Shown here piece by piece: positions 35,308 to 45,125 of a DNA stretch of 64,000 nucleotides. A program made the position numbers and the translations under genes. The notes under the pieces are model-generated. The model saw only the letters and a list, made by a program, of their open reading frames with translations. It was not told the origin of the DNA and did not search any database. The DNA comes from Segatella hominis (lineage in GTDB: Bacteria; Bacteroidota; Bacteroidia; Bacteroidales; Bacteroidaceae): positions 3,165,001 to 3,229,000 of the forward strand of contig NZ_CP137559.1 in assembly GCF_019249725.2 (NCBI RefSeq). The letters are read 5' to 3'. How positions within the stretch are numbered: the first letter of the stretch is position 1; every line of letters begins with the position of its first letter.

Positions 35308-37635
35308 TTATTTCCTGCGACGTGCCGTTTTTGGCTCCGGTGCTTCCTTGATGATGGTCATGCACTCTTCATAGGTGAGTGCTTCTACATTCTCCATCTT
35401 GTTCTTTGGGAGTCGGTAGTTCTTACCATCGTAGGCGATGTAAGGACCATATTTTCCGTTCAGAAGTTCCAGCTTCTCATCTTCGTCGAAGCTCTTGAGG
35501 TGACGTTTCTGCTCAGTCTCTCTCTTCTCCTGAATGAGTTCGATGGCTCTGTCGAGAGTGATGGTCATCGGATCTTCTCCCTTAGGAATGGAAACATATT
35601 TGCGGTTGTGCTGCACGTATGGACCGAAACGACCTGTACCTACGCTCACCTTGGTGCCCTCAAACTCTCCGAGTTCGCGAGGAAGCTTGAAAAGTTCCAG
35701 TGCCTCTTCCAGCGTAATGGTTTCGATACTCAGGTTGGAAGGGAGCTGGGCAAAGAGTGGCTTGTCCTTGTCTTCGGCAGAACCGATCTGTGCCACAGGA
35801 CCAAATCGGCCTATCTTGACGAATACCGGTTTGCCTGTCTTAGGATCTGTTCCCAATTCTCTTTCGCCAGCCTTGTGCTCGCTGCGGGCATTCATCACCT
35901 TGCTTACTTCCGGCTCGAAATCCTTGTCGAATGTCTTCATCCACTTGTTCCATTCGGTCTTTCCTTCGGCAATGTCATCAAACTTCTGTTCCACATTGGC
36001 TGTGAAGTTGTAGTCCATGATGCCAGGGAAGTTTTCCATCAGGAAGTCGTTGACAACGATTCCGATATCTGTAGGCAGCAGTTTTCCCTTTTCGTTGCCT
36101 GCTATTTCCTTCTTCACTTTCTGTGTCACCTTGATTCCCTTCAGCGAATCGATGGTATAGGAACGCTCAACGCCCTTCTTGTCGCCCTTCTGCACGTATT
36201 CACGTTGCTGGATGGTGCTGATGGTTGGCGCATAGGTAGAAGGACGGCCGATTCCTAAGTCTTCGAGTTTCTTTACCAGACTGGCCTCGGTATATCTCAG
36301 AGGTGCTGCCGAGAATTTCTCTGTAGCGGTGATTTCGCGGCGCTGCAGTTCGTCTCCTTCCTTCATGGCAGGGAGGATGTGTGTTGCATCTTCTGTACCA
36401 TCTTCATCATCAGTTGACTCCCGGTAAACCTTGATGAATCCGTCGAAGGTGATGACTTCACCATTGGCAACGAATTTCTCCTCAGCATTGTCGATATGAA
36501 TGTTGATCGTTGTTTTCTCTATCTGCGCATCAGCCATCTGAGAGGCGATGGTGCGTTTCCAAATCAGTTCATAGAGTCGCTTCTCCTGACTGGTTCCGTC
36601 GATAGATATCTCATTCATATAGGTAGGGCGGATAGCCTCGTGCGCTTCCTGTGCTCCCTTGGAATGGGTGTGGTAGGCGCGTGGCTGGCTGTATTCGCTT
36701 CCATATACCTTGATGATTTCATCCTTGCTGGCATTGGTGCAGAGGGTGGAGAGGTTGACGCTATCGGTACGCATGTAGGTGATGCGTCCGCTTTCGTACA
36801 ATTTCTGGGCAATCATCATGGTCTGGCTCACGGTGAATCCCAACTTTCTGGCAGCCTCCTGCTGTAGGGTAGAGGTTGTGAAAGGAGGGGCTGGTGTGCG
36901 CTTCAGAGGTTTCTTGTTGACAGCTTCTACTGTAAACTTGGCATCCTTGCATTTTTTCAGAAAAGCCTCTACTTCCTCATGTGTTTTGAAACGCTTGTCC
37001 AGTTCAGCCTTCACTTCCGTAGCATTTCCGTTTTCGTTGATCAATGCGAAGATGGCAGAAACACGGTAGTAAGATTCGCTCTTGAACTTCTGGATTTCGC
37101 GCTCACGTTCTACGATGAGTCTGACGGCTACGCTCTGTACGCGACCAGCAGAGAGAGCAGGTTTCACTTTGCGCCAAAGTACTGGAGAAAGCTTGAAACC
37201 CACCAGTCGGTCGAGGACACGGCGAGCCTGTTGGGCATTCACTAAGTTCATGTCCAAGTGGCGTGGGTGCTGAATAGCATCCAAGATAGCCGGTTTTGTA
37301 ATTTCGTGGAAGACGATACGGCTTGTCTTCTCTTCATCCAATCCGAGAACTTCGCAAAGGTGCCAGCTGATGGCTTCTCCCTCGCGGTCCTCATCGGAAG
37401 CCAACCAGATCTTCTTGGCTTTCTTCGCAGTTGCTTTCAATTCTGTAACGAGCTTTTTCTTTTCATCAGGAATCTCGTAGTCTGGTTCCATGGTTTGCTC
37501 GTTTATACTAAGTTCCTTCTTTTTCAGGTCACGAATGTGGCCGTAAGAAGACATCACCTTATAGTCTTTACCTAAAAACTCTTCGATTTTCTTTGCCTTT
37601 GCAGGGCTCTCGACGATTACTAAATTTTCTTGCAT
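35308..37635 (-). CDS. topA: DNA topoisomerase I
   Basis: A 775-residue type IA topoisomerase that relaxes negative supercoils. N-terminal Toprim (VIVESPAKAKKIEEFLG, then ASDEDREGEAISWHL), the hinge and DNA-gate domains, and the catalytic tyrosine in ESGRITYMRTDSVNLS. The C-terminus carries three TopA C-terminal repeat motifs with GRFGPVAQIG, GRFGPYVQHN and GKYGPYIAYDGKNY instead of four-cysteine zinc fingers, as is normal in Bacteroidota. The gene ends 27 bases before aroK starts. Confidence 0.97.
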   Translation of the reverse strand: MQENLVIVESPAKAKKIEEFLGKDYKVMSSYGHIRDLKKKELSINEQTMEPDYEIPDEKKKLVTELKATAKKAKKIWLASDEDREGEAISWHLCEVLGLDEEKTSRIVFHEITKPAILDAIQHPRHLDMNLVNAQQARRVLDRLVGFKLSPVLWRKVKPALSAGRVQSVAVRLIVEREREIQKFKSESYYRVSAIFALINENGNATEVKAELDKRFKTHEEVEAFLKKCKDAKFTVEAVNKKPLKRTPAPPFTTSTLQQEAARKLGFTVSQTMMIAQKLYESGRITYMRTDSVNLSTLCTNASKDEIIKVYGSEYSQPRAYHTHSKGAQEAHEAIRPTYMNEISIDGTSQEKRLYELIWKRTIASQMADAQIEKTTINIHIDNAEEKFVANGEVITFDGFIKVYRESTDDEDGTEDATHILPAMKEGDELQRREITATEKFSAAPLRYTEASLVKKLEDLGIGRPSTYAPTISTIQQREYVQKGDKKGVERSYTIDSLKGIKVTQKVKKEIAGNEKGKLLPTDIGIVVNDFLMENFPGIMDYNFTANVEQKFDDIAEGKTEWNKWMKTFDKDFEPEVSKVMNARSEHKAGERELGTDPKTGKPVFVKIGRFGPVAQIGSAEDKDKPLFAQLPSNLSIETITLEEALELFKLPRELGEFEGTKVSVGTGRFGPYVQHNRKYVSIPKGEDPMTITLDRAIELIQEKRETEQKRHLKSFDEDEKLELLNGKYGPYIAYDGKNYRLPKNKMENVEALTYEECMTIIKEAPEPKTARRRK

Positions 37636-37881
37636 AAGCTTCTACACAATTACTTTTGGTTGCAAAAGTAAATAAACTTTTTGCTTATACCTTATTATAT
37701 AGTGTTTTTTTTTAGTTTTTTAAATGTTTTGCGAGAAAAAAGATGGTTTGACAGAGCGAAATTCACTACATTTGCAAAATACAGATGGAGTGATGTAAAA
37801 CGGGGAGAACTGATGAGGCTCACCATGCGTTGCTGCAAAAAGCAGATGAAAGGAGCAGACAATAGGAGGCTGAAAAATAAA
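37636..37881. other. Intergenic sequence
   Basis: Region upstream of topA. A minus-strand TACTTTTG at 37670-37663 is a possible -7 element. No gene is supported here on either strand. Confidence 0.4.
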
Positions 37882-37972
37882 ATACATAGTCCCACGGATT
37901 TCACAGATTATACAAATCTTTTTGAAGCAAAAAAAAATCTGTGTAATCTGTGAAATCTGTGGGACTATGTAT
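37882..37972. repeat. Long 90-base imperfect palindrome
   Basis: Arms ATACATAGTCCCACGGATTT (from 37882) and AAATCTGTGGGACTATGTAT (to 37972) extend inward through TCACAGATTA/TAATCTGTGA and AATCT/AGATT-like segments to a small loop. Total stem about 38 bp with few mismatches. The CACAGATT-type core is known to me as a recurrent intergenic element in Bacteroidota. Confidence 0.75.
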
Positions 37973-38028
37973 ACGTATAGGGATTTGGCTTATGGCACAC
38001 CCTCATGGAACGAAGATTTATCTGTGGC

Positions 38029-38553
38029 TTAACGAAGATCCATTAGAAATCTGGTAAGTCCCTTTTTGATGGAATCGAAAGCAAACTTGTCTATATCTAT
38101 TTCCGAGAATGGAATCCAGTAGTAGGCGGCTGCATCATCCATAGCTTCTACATGAGATAAGTCCTTGACCTTCACCTTGAAAAACATATCGAGCGTATGA
38201 ACTAAGAAGCCGGAATAAAGATAGGTGTTGGGATAGCTGAACTGATAGCTGACTTCCGTAGCTTCCAGACCCGTCTCTTCTTTTACTTCTCGTGCCATGG
38301 CCTCCTCACCCGTCTCGTCCATATCGACAAAACCGCCTGGCATGTCGAGCATGTCTTTGCCAGGGTCATTCTTACGGCGGACCACTAAGAGTTCATCCTT
38401 CTCATTGACGATGAGGGCAACTGTGGCGCTGCTGGCATTGAGGTAATAACTGAAACCGCAATCTTTGCATTTCTTGCTTTTGATGTTGTTGATCTCGAAA
38501 TGCGGAGAACCGCAAACGGGGCAAAACTTGAATTTATCTAAAACGTGACTCAT
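38029..38553 (-). CDS. NUDIX hydrolase with N-terminal zinc ribbon
   Basis: A 174-residue NUDIX protein. The N-terminus has a zinc ribbon (FCPVCGSPHFEINNIKSKKCKDCGFSYY), then the NUDIX box GGFVDMDETGEEAMAREVKEETGL (GX5EX7REUXEEXGU matched). The substrate is unknown; zinc-ribbon NUDIX proteins of this kind often hydrolyse NADH or other nucleoside diphosphates. The start at 38553 (MSHVLDKFKFCPVCG) is preferred over an ATG 39 bases upstream that adds unlike residues. Confidence 0.88.
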   Translation of the reverse strand: MSHVLDKFKFCPVCGSPHFEINNIKSKKCKDCGFSYYLNASSATVALIVNEKDELLVVRRKNDPGKDMLDMPGGFVDMDETGEEAMAREVKEETGLEATEVSYQFSYPNTYLYSGFLVHTLDMFFKVKVKDLSHVEAMDDAAAYYWIPFSEIDIDKFAFDSIKKGLTRFLMDLR

Positions 38554-38605
38554 ATTAAGATTAATGTATAATGGAAAAGGATTTATCATCATGTTATAAT
38601 CGAAA

Positions 38606-38642
38606 AGCGGCCGGTCTTTGATTCAGGCAAAGATCGACCGCT
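38606..38642. terminator. Hairpin between the esterase and NUDIX genes
   Basis: AGCGGCCGGTCTTTG pairs with CAAAGATCGACCGCT with one mismatch and one G-T pair. Likely terminates the esterase transcript. Confidence 0.7.
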
Positions 38643-38658
38643 GTTGATATTTTGATGA

Positions 38659-40116
38659 TTACCAATTGTCTGTACGGAATGGGAAGAGAGGCAGACCGCC
38701 TGCATTCGCCATGTTGCCGAGCTGGAAGTTGCGGAAGCAATAGCGCAAAGCCACTGGCTTCTTTACCTCAGGACTGGTTACGATGATGCACTCGTTCCAA
38801 CCGTCGTTGCCGCCTTCCTGCCAGAAATGCTTGGCTGTGGCAGGATGGAACACCTTGTCCTCGCCGGCTACCTCGAAGCCCTTGATGCCTTCAAAGCGGT
38901 TGTAGGCTCCGTAGGTGTTGTCGAAGTGAACCTTCACGGTGTCGCCAACAATCTTCATCTCCTTGAAGGTCATGCTCTCGCAGAAGAGTCCCTTCATGCC
39001 ATAGGTCTTGCTCAGGGCCTGCAGGGCAAGGCGCTCGCCCACAGGCTGCTTCTGGCATGGATGAATCTGCTCTACCTCGTATGGATAAACCAGGTCTTCG
39101 GTGCACACGATGCCGCTGTTAGGAATCACCTTGGCAGCGTTAAACTGCTGCTCGCGGAGTCTTGGACCTGCATCGCCATTCACATCACCATTATGATAAG
39201 GTGCAATCTGCACGAAATAGAATGGCAGTTCGCCCTGCTTGAAGTCTCTGCGCCACTGGGCTACGAGGTCGGCAAGGCGCTGGGTGTATTGACCTGCCGG
39301 GTCGCCCACATTGGAGCAGCCCTGGTAGAAGAGAATACCCTTTACGCTGTAGTTGAGGATAGGATGGAAGGTTCCGTTGCCCCAGAGAAGAGGGTAAAGG
39401 AAGTCCCATTTGAACTTAGGATTCTTCGTCATCTTGATGGAGTCGAGGTCTTCCTTCGTGTTCTTCTTCAGATAGTCACGGTCTAACCAGCTCTCTACTC
39501 GGCTTCCGCCCTTGTTTGCCATCACCAGTCCCACAGGCACATTCAGCGCCTTGTTTACCACCTGCGCAAAGAAATAGCCGGTGGCTGAAGCATCGCCCAC
39601 GGTTTCCGGGCTGATTACCTTCCATTCGCAGTTGGCATCGTCCAGTGGCTTGCTGCTCATCACGCTCGGAATCTTCACGTAGTGAACGCCTTTATACTGG
39701 TTGGCTCTCACCACCGCCTTGTTGTAGCCTTTTACAGGGCAGTTGCCGAATCCCTTGACTGGCATTTCCATGTTGCTCTGTCCTGCACAAACCCATACTT
39801 CACCCGCTAAGATATTGTTGAGGGTTGTCTGGTCTCCGTCATCGAAGGTGATGGAAAGCGGCGTATAACTGGCTTTTGGTGTCAACACCTTCACAGCCCA
39901 TTTGCCGTCTTTCCCGGTTTTCACAGAATATTTCTGGGAAGACCAGGATGTGGTGACCTTCACTTCCGTACCAGGCTTGTCCCATCCCCAGAGATTGGCT
40001 TCTGAGTTCTGCTGGATAACCATGTTGTCACCGAGAATGTGTGGCAATTTAACTTTAGCCTGTGCTCCCAAAGTGATGAGAGCACAGGCTGCTAAAGAAA
40101 AGAATTTCTTGTTCAT
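38659..40116 (-). CDS. Sialate O-acetylesterase
   Basis: A 485-residue secreted SGNH-type carbohydrate esterase. Signal peptide MNKKFFSLAACALITLGAQA, then KLPHILGDNMVIQQ (family start), the nucleophile motif GQSNMEMPVKG, LFYQGCSN with the oxyanion block, and the catalytic-histidine region DIHPCQKQPVGERLA-like (EQIHPCQKQPVGERLAL). It removes acetyl groups from sialic acid or other sugars on mucin or plant glycans. Length is usual. Neighbours do not form an obvious polysaccharide locus. Confidence 0.9.
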   Translation of the reverse strand: MNKKFFSLAACALITLGAQAKVKLPHILGDNMVIQQNSEANLWGWDKPGTEVKVTTSWSSQKYSVKTGKDGKWAVKVLTPKASYTPLSITFDDGDQTTLNNILAGEVWVCAGQSNMEMPVKGFGNCPVKGYNKAVVRANQYKGVHYVKIPSVMSSKPLDDANCEWKVISPETVGDASATGYFFAQVVNKALNVPVGLVMANKGGSRVESWLDRDYLKKNTKEDLDSIKMTKNPKFKWDFLYPLLWGNGTFHPILNYSVKGILFYQGCSNVGDPAGQYTQRLADLVAQWRRDFKQGELPFYFVQIAPYHNGDVNGDAGPRLREQQFNAAKVIPNSGIVCTEDLVYPYEVEQIHPCQKQPVGERLALQALSKTYGMKGLFCESMTFKEMKIVGDTVKVHFDNTYGAYNRFEGIKGFEVAGEDKVFHPATAKHFWQEGGNDGWNECIIVTSPEVKKPVALRYCFRNFQLGNMANAGGLPLFPFRTDNW

Positions 40117-40232
40117 TTTTTAGTGTATTAAGTTTATAATTTTTATTTTAATGGTTTTATCTGTCCATGTTGATGAATGTTGATAGAGTAAGTTAGTTAG
40201 AAACCTTTTCTTATAGAAGACCCTTGAAGGTC

Positions 40233-41411
40233 TTACAGAAGACTCTTGATAGCTGCATCGATGTCCTTGATCTGTGCATCGCGAGCCTGCAAGGTATTGT
40301 TGCGGTCTATCAGGAAGAAGGTAGGGATGCTCTGCACATTATAGCTTGCCAGGCTTTGTCCCTGAATGCCATCTTCGTCGCGCACACAAATCCAGGGGAT
40401 TCCGGCAGTAGAAGTCTTCCAGAAATGCTCGTCTGGATCTACGGATACCTGATAAATCTCCAGACCTGCAGCATGATACTTGTTGTAAAGGTCGCGGAGC
40501 ATCATAATACGTTTGGTACTCTCTCTATTGGCAAAGAGATGGAAGTCGAGCAGCACTACCTTGCCCTTGAGGTCGGTAAGATTGCGTACCACACCCTTGT
40601 TGTCTGTCAGCGAGAGGTTGATGCATCCATTTACGCTCACCTTGCTGGCATCAATCTGTCGCTCTGCCATCTGGCTTTCCATGATGCGAACGTCCTTCAT
40701 GCCCTGGATGGCGATGTTGTGGAGGTTCTTGCCACGCTCAGCGTTAGGATAGTAAGTATCCCAACTGGTAGCCACGGCAGCAAACACCTTGATGTCATCC
40801 TTGTTGTTGCGTGGATTGAACAGCAGGGTGTTGGTGCCACCTACCTGAATGGTCTGGAAAAGAGCATAGTAGGAAGAAGCCTTCATTGGAGCCTTGAAGA
40901 TATACCGGGTCTTGATGTCCTGCTTGTAGCTGTTGATCACCTGAGCTATTGCCACGTTCATGGAGTCAACTCCCATGTTTGGATTTTTGGTGATACTGTT
41001 GATGGTAGCCTGCAGGTTCATCTGCTTGAGCGACAGTTCCTTGATGGTAGAACAGTTCTCCGAACCTTCCACCTCGTATTTGTAAGCCATCGTAGGGTAT
41101 GCAGCCTTTACGAGGATGGTTTCCGTAGAGTCAATAGAGAGGTTGATGGTCTGGTTGGCAATACGCAGGCGATAGAACTCAGGAGAAACAGAGTCCATGG
41201 CGTTTTCTTCGAAAGCGAAGGAACCGTCTTCGCCCAACTTCACCGAGTCTATTTTCTCAGGACCGTTCAGACCGATATTCTCCAGGTAGAGCATGGAGTC
41301 CTTGGCTTCAGTAATGTTGCCGTTGATATGAAATTTCTTGTTATGACAAGAAGTGAAAGCCAGCGCAGCAACCATGATCACTGCCACTGAAAAAAATCTG
41401 GTTATTTTCAT
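40233..41411 (-). CDS. TlpA-like lipoprotein with DUF4369, lacking the CxxC motif
   Basis: A 392-residue exported protein: lipoprotein signal (VAALAFTSCHNK), then a DUF4369 domain in the first half, and a thioredoxin-fold AhpC/TSA domain in the second (about residues 270-392). In the redox position, where WCGPC or similar is expected, the sequence reads LLDFHLFANRESTKRI, with no cysteine pair. The later IPWICVRDEDGI and cis-Pro strand SIPTFFLIDRNN are preserved. The fold is clearly thioredoxin-like, so it probably does not do disulfide chemistry; it may bind a ligand or partner. The minus-strand TACCTTTG at 41450-41443 is a possible -7 element. Confidence 0.85.
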   Translation of the reverse strand: MKITRFFSVAVIMVAALAFTSCHNKKFHINGNITEAKDSMLYLENIGLNGPEKIDSVKLGEDGSFAFEENAMDSVSPEFYRLRIANQTINLSIDSTETILVKAAYPTMAYKYEVEGSENCSTIKELSLKQMNLQATINSITKNPNMGVDSMNVAIAQVINSYKQDIKTRYIFKAPMKASSYYALFQTIQVGGTNTLLFNPRNNKDDIKVFAAVATSWDTYYPNAERGKNLHNIAIQGMKDVRIMESQMAERQIDASKVSVNGCINLSLTDNKGVVRNLTDLKGKVVLLDFHLFANRESTKRIMMLRDLYNKYHAAGLEIYQVSVDPDEHFWKTSTAGIPWICVRDEDGIQGQSLASYNVQSIPTFFLIDRNNTLQARDAQIKDIDAAIKSLL

Positions 41412-41546
41412 GAATTTCTGTATTTTGCAAAATTATCGACTGCAAAGGTAGCAATAAAATTGTGAATATGGTCTCTTAGATAGATAAAATATTTAAAAAA
41501 GCAGAAAATAGTTGCACATTTATTCGTTTATTAATAATTAAAAAGG

Positions 41547-41554
41547 TATCTTTG
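41547..41554 (+). promoter_or_regulatory. -7 element of the pnp promoter
   Basis: TATCTTTG at 41547-41554, 52 bases before the pnp ATG. The -33 position (TTCG at 41523-41526) is a weak match. Confidence 0.5.
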
Positions 41555-41606
41555 CAGCGTTTTAGATATTAGATGTTAGACAAAACAATAAGTTTTTAAA
41601 TTTTAG

Positions 41607-43919
41607 ATGAACGTAATTACAAAAAGTGTTCAGTTGCCTGATGGAAGAACCATCACAATTGAGACCGGAAAAGTTGCAAAACAGGCTGATGGTGCTGCGG
41701 TTCTCCGCATGGGTAACACAGTGCTCCTCGCAACTGTTTGTGCAGCAAAGGATGCAGTTCCGGGTACAGATTTCATGCCTTTGCAAGTAGATTATCGTGA
41801 GCAGTACAGTGCTGCAGGTCGTTTCCCTGGTGGTTTCACCAAGCGCGAAGGCAAAGCCAGCGATGAGGAGATCCTTACCTCTCGCCTTGTGGACCGTGCT
41901 TTGCGTCCACTTTTCCCTTCTAACTACCATGCAGAAGTTTACGTACAGGTAATGTTGCTCTCAGCCGATGGTGTTGACCAGCCAGATGCCCTTGCAGGTT
42001 TCGCTGCTTCAGCTGCCATGGCTTGTTCAGATATTCCTTTCGAGCACTACATCTCTGAGGTTCGTGTGGCTCGTATCAATGGTGAGTATGTTGTTAACCC
42101 TACATTCCAGCAGATGGAAGAGGCTGACATGGATATCATGGTAGGTGCTACCAAGGAGAACATCATGATGGTGGAAGGTGAGATGAAGGAAGTTTCTGAG
42201 CAGGATCTGATCGGTGCCCTCAAGGCTGCTGCCGAGGCTATCAAGCCTATGTGCGAGCTCCAGTATGAGTTGGCTAAGGAGAAGGGTACTGACGTGAAGC
42301 GTGAGTATGATCATGAGATCAACGACGAGGAACTCCGTGAGCAGATCAAGTCTGAGCTTTACAAGCCAGCTTACGATATCAACCACCAGGCTTTGGAGAA
42401 GCATGCTCGTCAGGATGCTTTCGACAAGGTTTTGGCTGACTTCCTTGAGAAGTATGACGCTGCTCATACTGATCTCTCTGAGGAAGACTTGGAGGAGAAG
42501 CACGCTGAGGCTACCCGCTACTATGATGACGTAATGCGCGATGCTATGCGTCGTTGCATCCTCGATGAGGGCTTGCGTCTTGATGGTCGTGCTACTACAG
42601 ATATCCGCCCTATCTGGTGCGAGGTGTCTCCACTCCCAATGCCTCACGGAAGCGCTATCTTCCAGCGTGGTGAGACTATGTCTCTCTCTACATGTACTCT
42701 TGGTACAAAGATGGATGAGAAGCTTATCGACGGTGTGCTCGAGAAGAGCTACCAGCGCTTCCTCCTTCACTATAACTTCCCTCCATTCTCTACAGGTGAG
42801 GCTAAGGCTCAGCGCGGCGTAGGCCGTCGTGAGATTGGTCACGGTCACTTGGCATGGCGTGGTTTGAAGGGTCAGATTCCTGCTGACTTCCCTTACACAG
42901 TTCGTTTGGTAAGCCAGATCCTCGAGTCTAACGGTTCTTCTTCTATGGCTACTGTTTGTGCTGGTACACTCGCCCTGATGGATGCAGGTGTTCCTATGAA
43001 GAAGCCAGTTTCAGGTATCGCTATGGGTCTTATCAAGAACCCAGGTGAGGACAAGTACGCTATCCTCAGTGATATCCTCGGTGATGAGGACCACTTGGGT
43101 GATATGGACTTCAAGACCACAGGTACCCGTGATGGTTTGACCGCTACACAGATGGATATCAAGTGTGATGGTTTGAGTTTCGAGATTCTCGAGGAGGCTT
43201 TGATGCAGGCTAAGGCTGGTCGTGAGCACATCCTCAACTGCATGATGGAGACAATCTCTGAGCCACGTGCTGAGATGAAGCCACAGGTTCCACGTATCGT
43301 AGCATTCGATATTCCTAAGGAGTTCATCGGTGCTGTTATCGGTCCTGGTGGTAAGATTATCCAGCAAATGCAGGAGGAAACTGGTGCTACTATCACTATC
43401 GAGGAGACTGATGGTAAGGGTCACGTACAGGTATCTGCTCCTAACAAGGATTCTATCGATGCTGCTTTGGGTAAGATCAAGGCTATCGTAGCTGTTCCTG
43501 AGGTAGGTGAGGTTTACGAGGGTACTGTTCGTTCTATCATGCCTTACGGTTGTTTCGTAGAGATTCTCCCTGGTAAGGATGGTTTGCTCCACATCTCTGA
43601 GATTGATTGGAAGCGTCTTGAGACAGTTGAAGAGGCTGGCATCAAGGAAGGCGACAAGATCAAGGTGAAGTTGATGGAGATTGATCCTAAGACTGGCAAG
43701 TACAAGCTCTCTCACCGTGTGTTGATGGAGAAGCCAGAGGGTTATGTTGAGCGTGAGCGTCGTCCACGTCCAGAGCGTGGTGAGCGTCGCCCTCGTCGTG
43801 ATGACCGTCATGAGGGTCGTGGTGAGCGTCCAGCTCGTCAGCCACGCCGTTATGAGCATCGTAATGATGAGCAGGCTCCTAAGGATTTCAACGATTCTTT
43901 GGATCACAACAATGATTAA
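41607..43919 (+). CDS. pnp: Polyribonucleotide nucleotidyltransferase
   Basis: A 770-residue PNPase, the phosphorolytic 3'-5' exoribonuclease of the degradosome. Two RNase PH domains ([29 protein letters not shown], and the second with ...[24 protein letters not shown]), a helical linker, KH domain ([26 protein letters not shown]) and S1 domain ([33 protein letters not shown]). The C-terminal tail is rich in Arg, Glu, Pro and His ([17 protein letters not shown]...), typical of RNA-binding tails in this phylum. A strong terminator follows. Confidence 0.97.
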   Translation: MNVITKSVQLPDGRTITIETGKVAKQADGAAVLRMGNTVLLATVCAAKDAVPGTDFMPLQVDYREQYSAAGRFPGGFTKREGKASDEEILTSRLVDRALRPLFPSNYHAEVYVQVMLLSADGVDQPDALAGFAASAAMACSDIPFEHYISEVRVARINGEYVVNPTFQQMEEADMDIMVGATKENIMMVEGEMKEVSEQDLIGALKAAAEAIKPMCELQYELAKEKGTDVKREYDHEINDEELREQIKSELYKPAYDINHQALEKHARQDAFDKVLADFLEKYDAAHTDLSEEDLEEKHAEATRYYDDVMRDAMRRCILDEGLRLDGRATTDIRPIWCEVSPLPMPHGSAIFQRGETMSLSTCTLGTKMDEKLIDGVLEKSYQRFLLHYNFPPFSTGEAKAQRGVGRREIGHGHLAWRGLKGQIPADFPYTVRLVSQILESNGSSSMATVCAGTLALMDAGVPMKKPVSGIAMGLIKNPGEDKYAILSDILGDEDHLGDMDFKTTGTRDGLTATQMDIKCDGLSFEILEEALMQAKAGREHILNCMMETISEPRAEMKPQVPRIVAFDIPKEFIGAVIGPGGKIIQQMQEETGATITIEETDGKGHVQVSAPNKDSIDAALGKIKAIVAVPEVGEVYEGTVRSIMPYGCFVEILPGKDGLLHISEIDWKRLETVEEAGIKEGDKIKVKLMEIDPKTGKYKLSHRVLMEKPEGYVERERRPRPERGERRPRRDDRHEGRGERPARQPRRYEHRNDEQAPKDFNDSLDHNND

Positions 43920-43968
43920 TCATCCGAAGAAAGTTGATTAATCATCATCAGATTCGAATATATATAAT

Positions 43969-43998
43969 AAGGTGTATCTCAGCAATGGGATACACCTT
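43969..43998 (+). terminator. Intrinsic terminator after pnp
   Basis: AAGGTGTATC pairs with GATACACCTT around a short loop, followed by TTTTATTTTTTT. Confidence 0.9.
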
Positions 43999-44277
43999 TT
44001 ATTTTTTTATATAAGTCCTGAATTTGAATTCCAGTAAGAGTATATGATGAAGTTCTTCGATATATATATTAATTCTAATAATAATTTTTATGAAGCATTT
44101 CCGACTGTGTGCCATGGGCAAGTTTTTTCCCCTATCTTAATCACTTTTTTCAGCTCGTATAGGCATTTACTCTTCACCCTTCATCTTTTCGCCTGAAACC
44201 CCGATAAACACTGGGGTTCTGGAGATGAAGGGTAAAAATTCACTCTTCATCACCTGTCATCTGAATGCTATTTCAGC
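43999..44277. other. Repeat-rich intergenic region, first part
   Basis: AT-rich sequence after the pnp terminator with no supportable gene. It contains CACTCTTCATC and TTACTCTTCACCC motifs that resemble the dispersed TTCACTCTTC repeat. Confidence 0.4.
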
Positions 44278-44358
44278 CTTCATAGAGGACTACTTTTAGT
44301 CTTCATAGAGGACTGCTCTTAGTCTTCATAGAAGACACATTCATTCTTCATAGAAAGG
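44278..44358. repeat. Four tandem copies of a CTTCATAGAGGAC unit (23 bp)
   Basis: Copies start at about 44278, 44301, 44324 and 44346, each opening CTTCATAGA, then GGAC or AGAC, with the last copy truncated. Period 23, 23, 22. No coding sense seen. Confidence 0.8.
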
Positions 44359-44492
44359 TGGAAGAGCTAAAGACAAATACAGTATGTAAATACTAACTAG
44401 GAATAAGATAGAAGATTGACAAGTAGAATTAGGAATAGAGAAAATAATTGTCAACTTACAATAGGAATAAGGAACTACAAAATAAGGAAGGA
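44359..44492. other. Intergenic sequence
   Basis: AT-rich sequence with no supportable gene or structure. Confidence 0.4.
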
Positions 44493-44580
44493 CCAAGGCT
44501 TGGGGACACGATGCTCAAGCCTTGGGCAACCGATGCCCAAAGGGTGGGGACACGATGCCCAAGGCTTGGGCAACCTTGCT
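44493..44580. repeat. Two copies of a 44-base CCAAGGCTTGGGGACACGAT unit
   Basis: Unit one is 44493-44536 and unit two 44537-44580. Each contains GGGGACACGATGC and self-complementary AAGG/CCTT-type cores such as GCCCAAGGCTTGGGC, so it can also fold. A short open frame reads across but its composition follows the repeat. Downstream, 44581-44720 encodes a possible winged-helix-like tail (TNLLASLRRAGKIHVIGRKWFL), too short to assign. Confidence 0.75.
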
Positions 44581-44963
44581 TAATGCGGTTTCTTCAGCCA
44601 AAATTGCCAGACGTGCTTGATGAGACACAAAAATATAATAAGGTGACAAATCTTCTTGCTTCTTTAAGAAGAGCAGGAAAGATACATGTTATTGGTAGGA
44701 AATGGTTCTTATGCAATTAATATAATAAGGTGAAAGTTTACAAGAAAATTTGTTGTATTTACAAGAAAATAAAGATAAGTTCTTGAAATTCAGTTAGATA
44801 AAAGCTTTTTGGTTTACAAGAATACAAGAAGATTTACAAGAAAATAACAAGAAGATGGACATACAAGGATATATCATAGGCCACTGGTTGGGGAAGATGA
44901 GTGCAGAGAGATTTGTGCTTGTCATCTACGATCTTGACTGGCTGCCTCTTTTGTATAAAAACA
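44581..44963. other. Intergenic sequence with possible gene remnants
   Basis: Contains the tail mentioned above and, at 44855-44983, a 42-codon open frame (ATG to TGA) with a hydrophobic middle (RFVLVIYDLDWLPLLY) of unknown origin. Neither can be assigned; both look like remnants. Confidence 0.35.
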
Positions 44964-44998
44964 AAAAGCCTTGCAAGTGTTGAACCTGCAAGGCTTTT
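44964..44998 (-). terminator. Terminator of the tRNA-Asn pair
   Basis: AAAAGCCTTGCA pairs with TGCAAGGCTTTT; on the minus strand a T-run follows. It is one base past the discriminator of the first tRNA-Asn. Confidence 0.85.
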
Positions 44999-44999
44999 G

Positions 45000-45073
45000 C
45001 GCTTCAAGATGGGCTTGAACCAACGACCCCCTGATTAACAGTCAGGTGCTCTAACCAACTGAGCTATTGAAGC
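45000..45073 (-). tRNA. tRNA-Asn (GTT)
   Basis: 74-base cloverleaf on the minus strand: acceptor GCTTCAA/TTGAAGC (seven perfect pairs), D arm GCTCAGTTGGTTAGAGC, anticodon loop CTGTTAA giving GTT, T loop TTCAAGC, discriminator G. CCA is not encoded. Identical to the copy at 45126-45199. Confidence 0.92.
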
Positions 45074-45125
45074 ATTTTAGCTTATGAAAGAAGAAGAGTA
45101 TAAGAGTTGCTTGATACTCTATTTG

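Noticed and set aside
37681..37953. 90-codon open frame upstream of the NUDIX gene
   Set aside because: It runs into the long palindrome and has no family resemblance; likely chance.
42027..43907. Long minus-strand open frames inside pnp
   Set aside because: They overlap a complete, well-conserved PNPase and have Ile/Thr/Leu-rich shadow composition.
44278..44358. CRISPR array
   Set aside because: Period of 23 bases with no spacer of protospacer length and no cas genes.
44448..44720. 90-codon open frame over the 44-base repeats
   Set aside because: It begins with TTG and follows the repeat composition; only the tail resembles a winged-helix end, too short to name.
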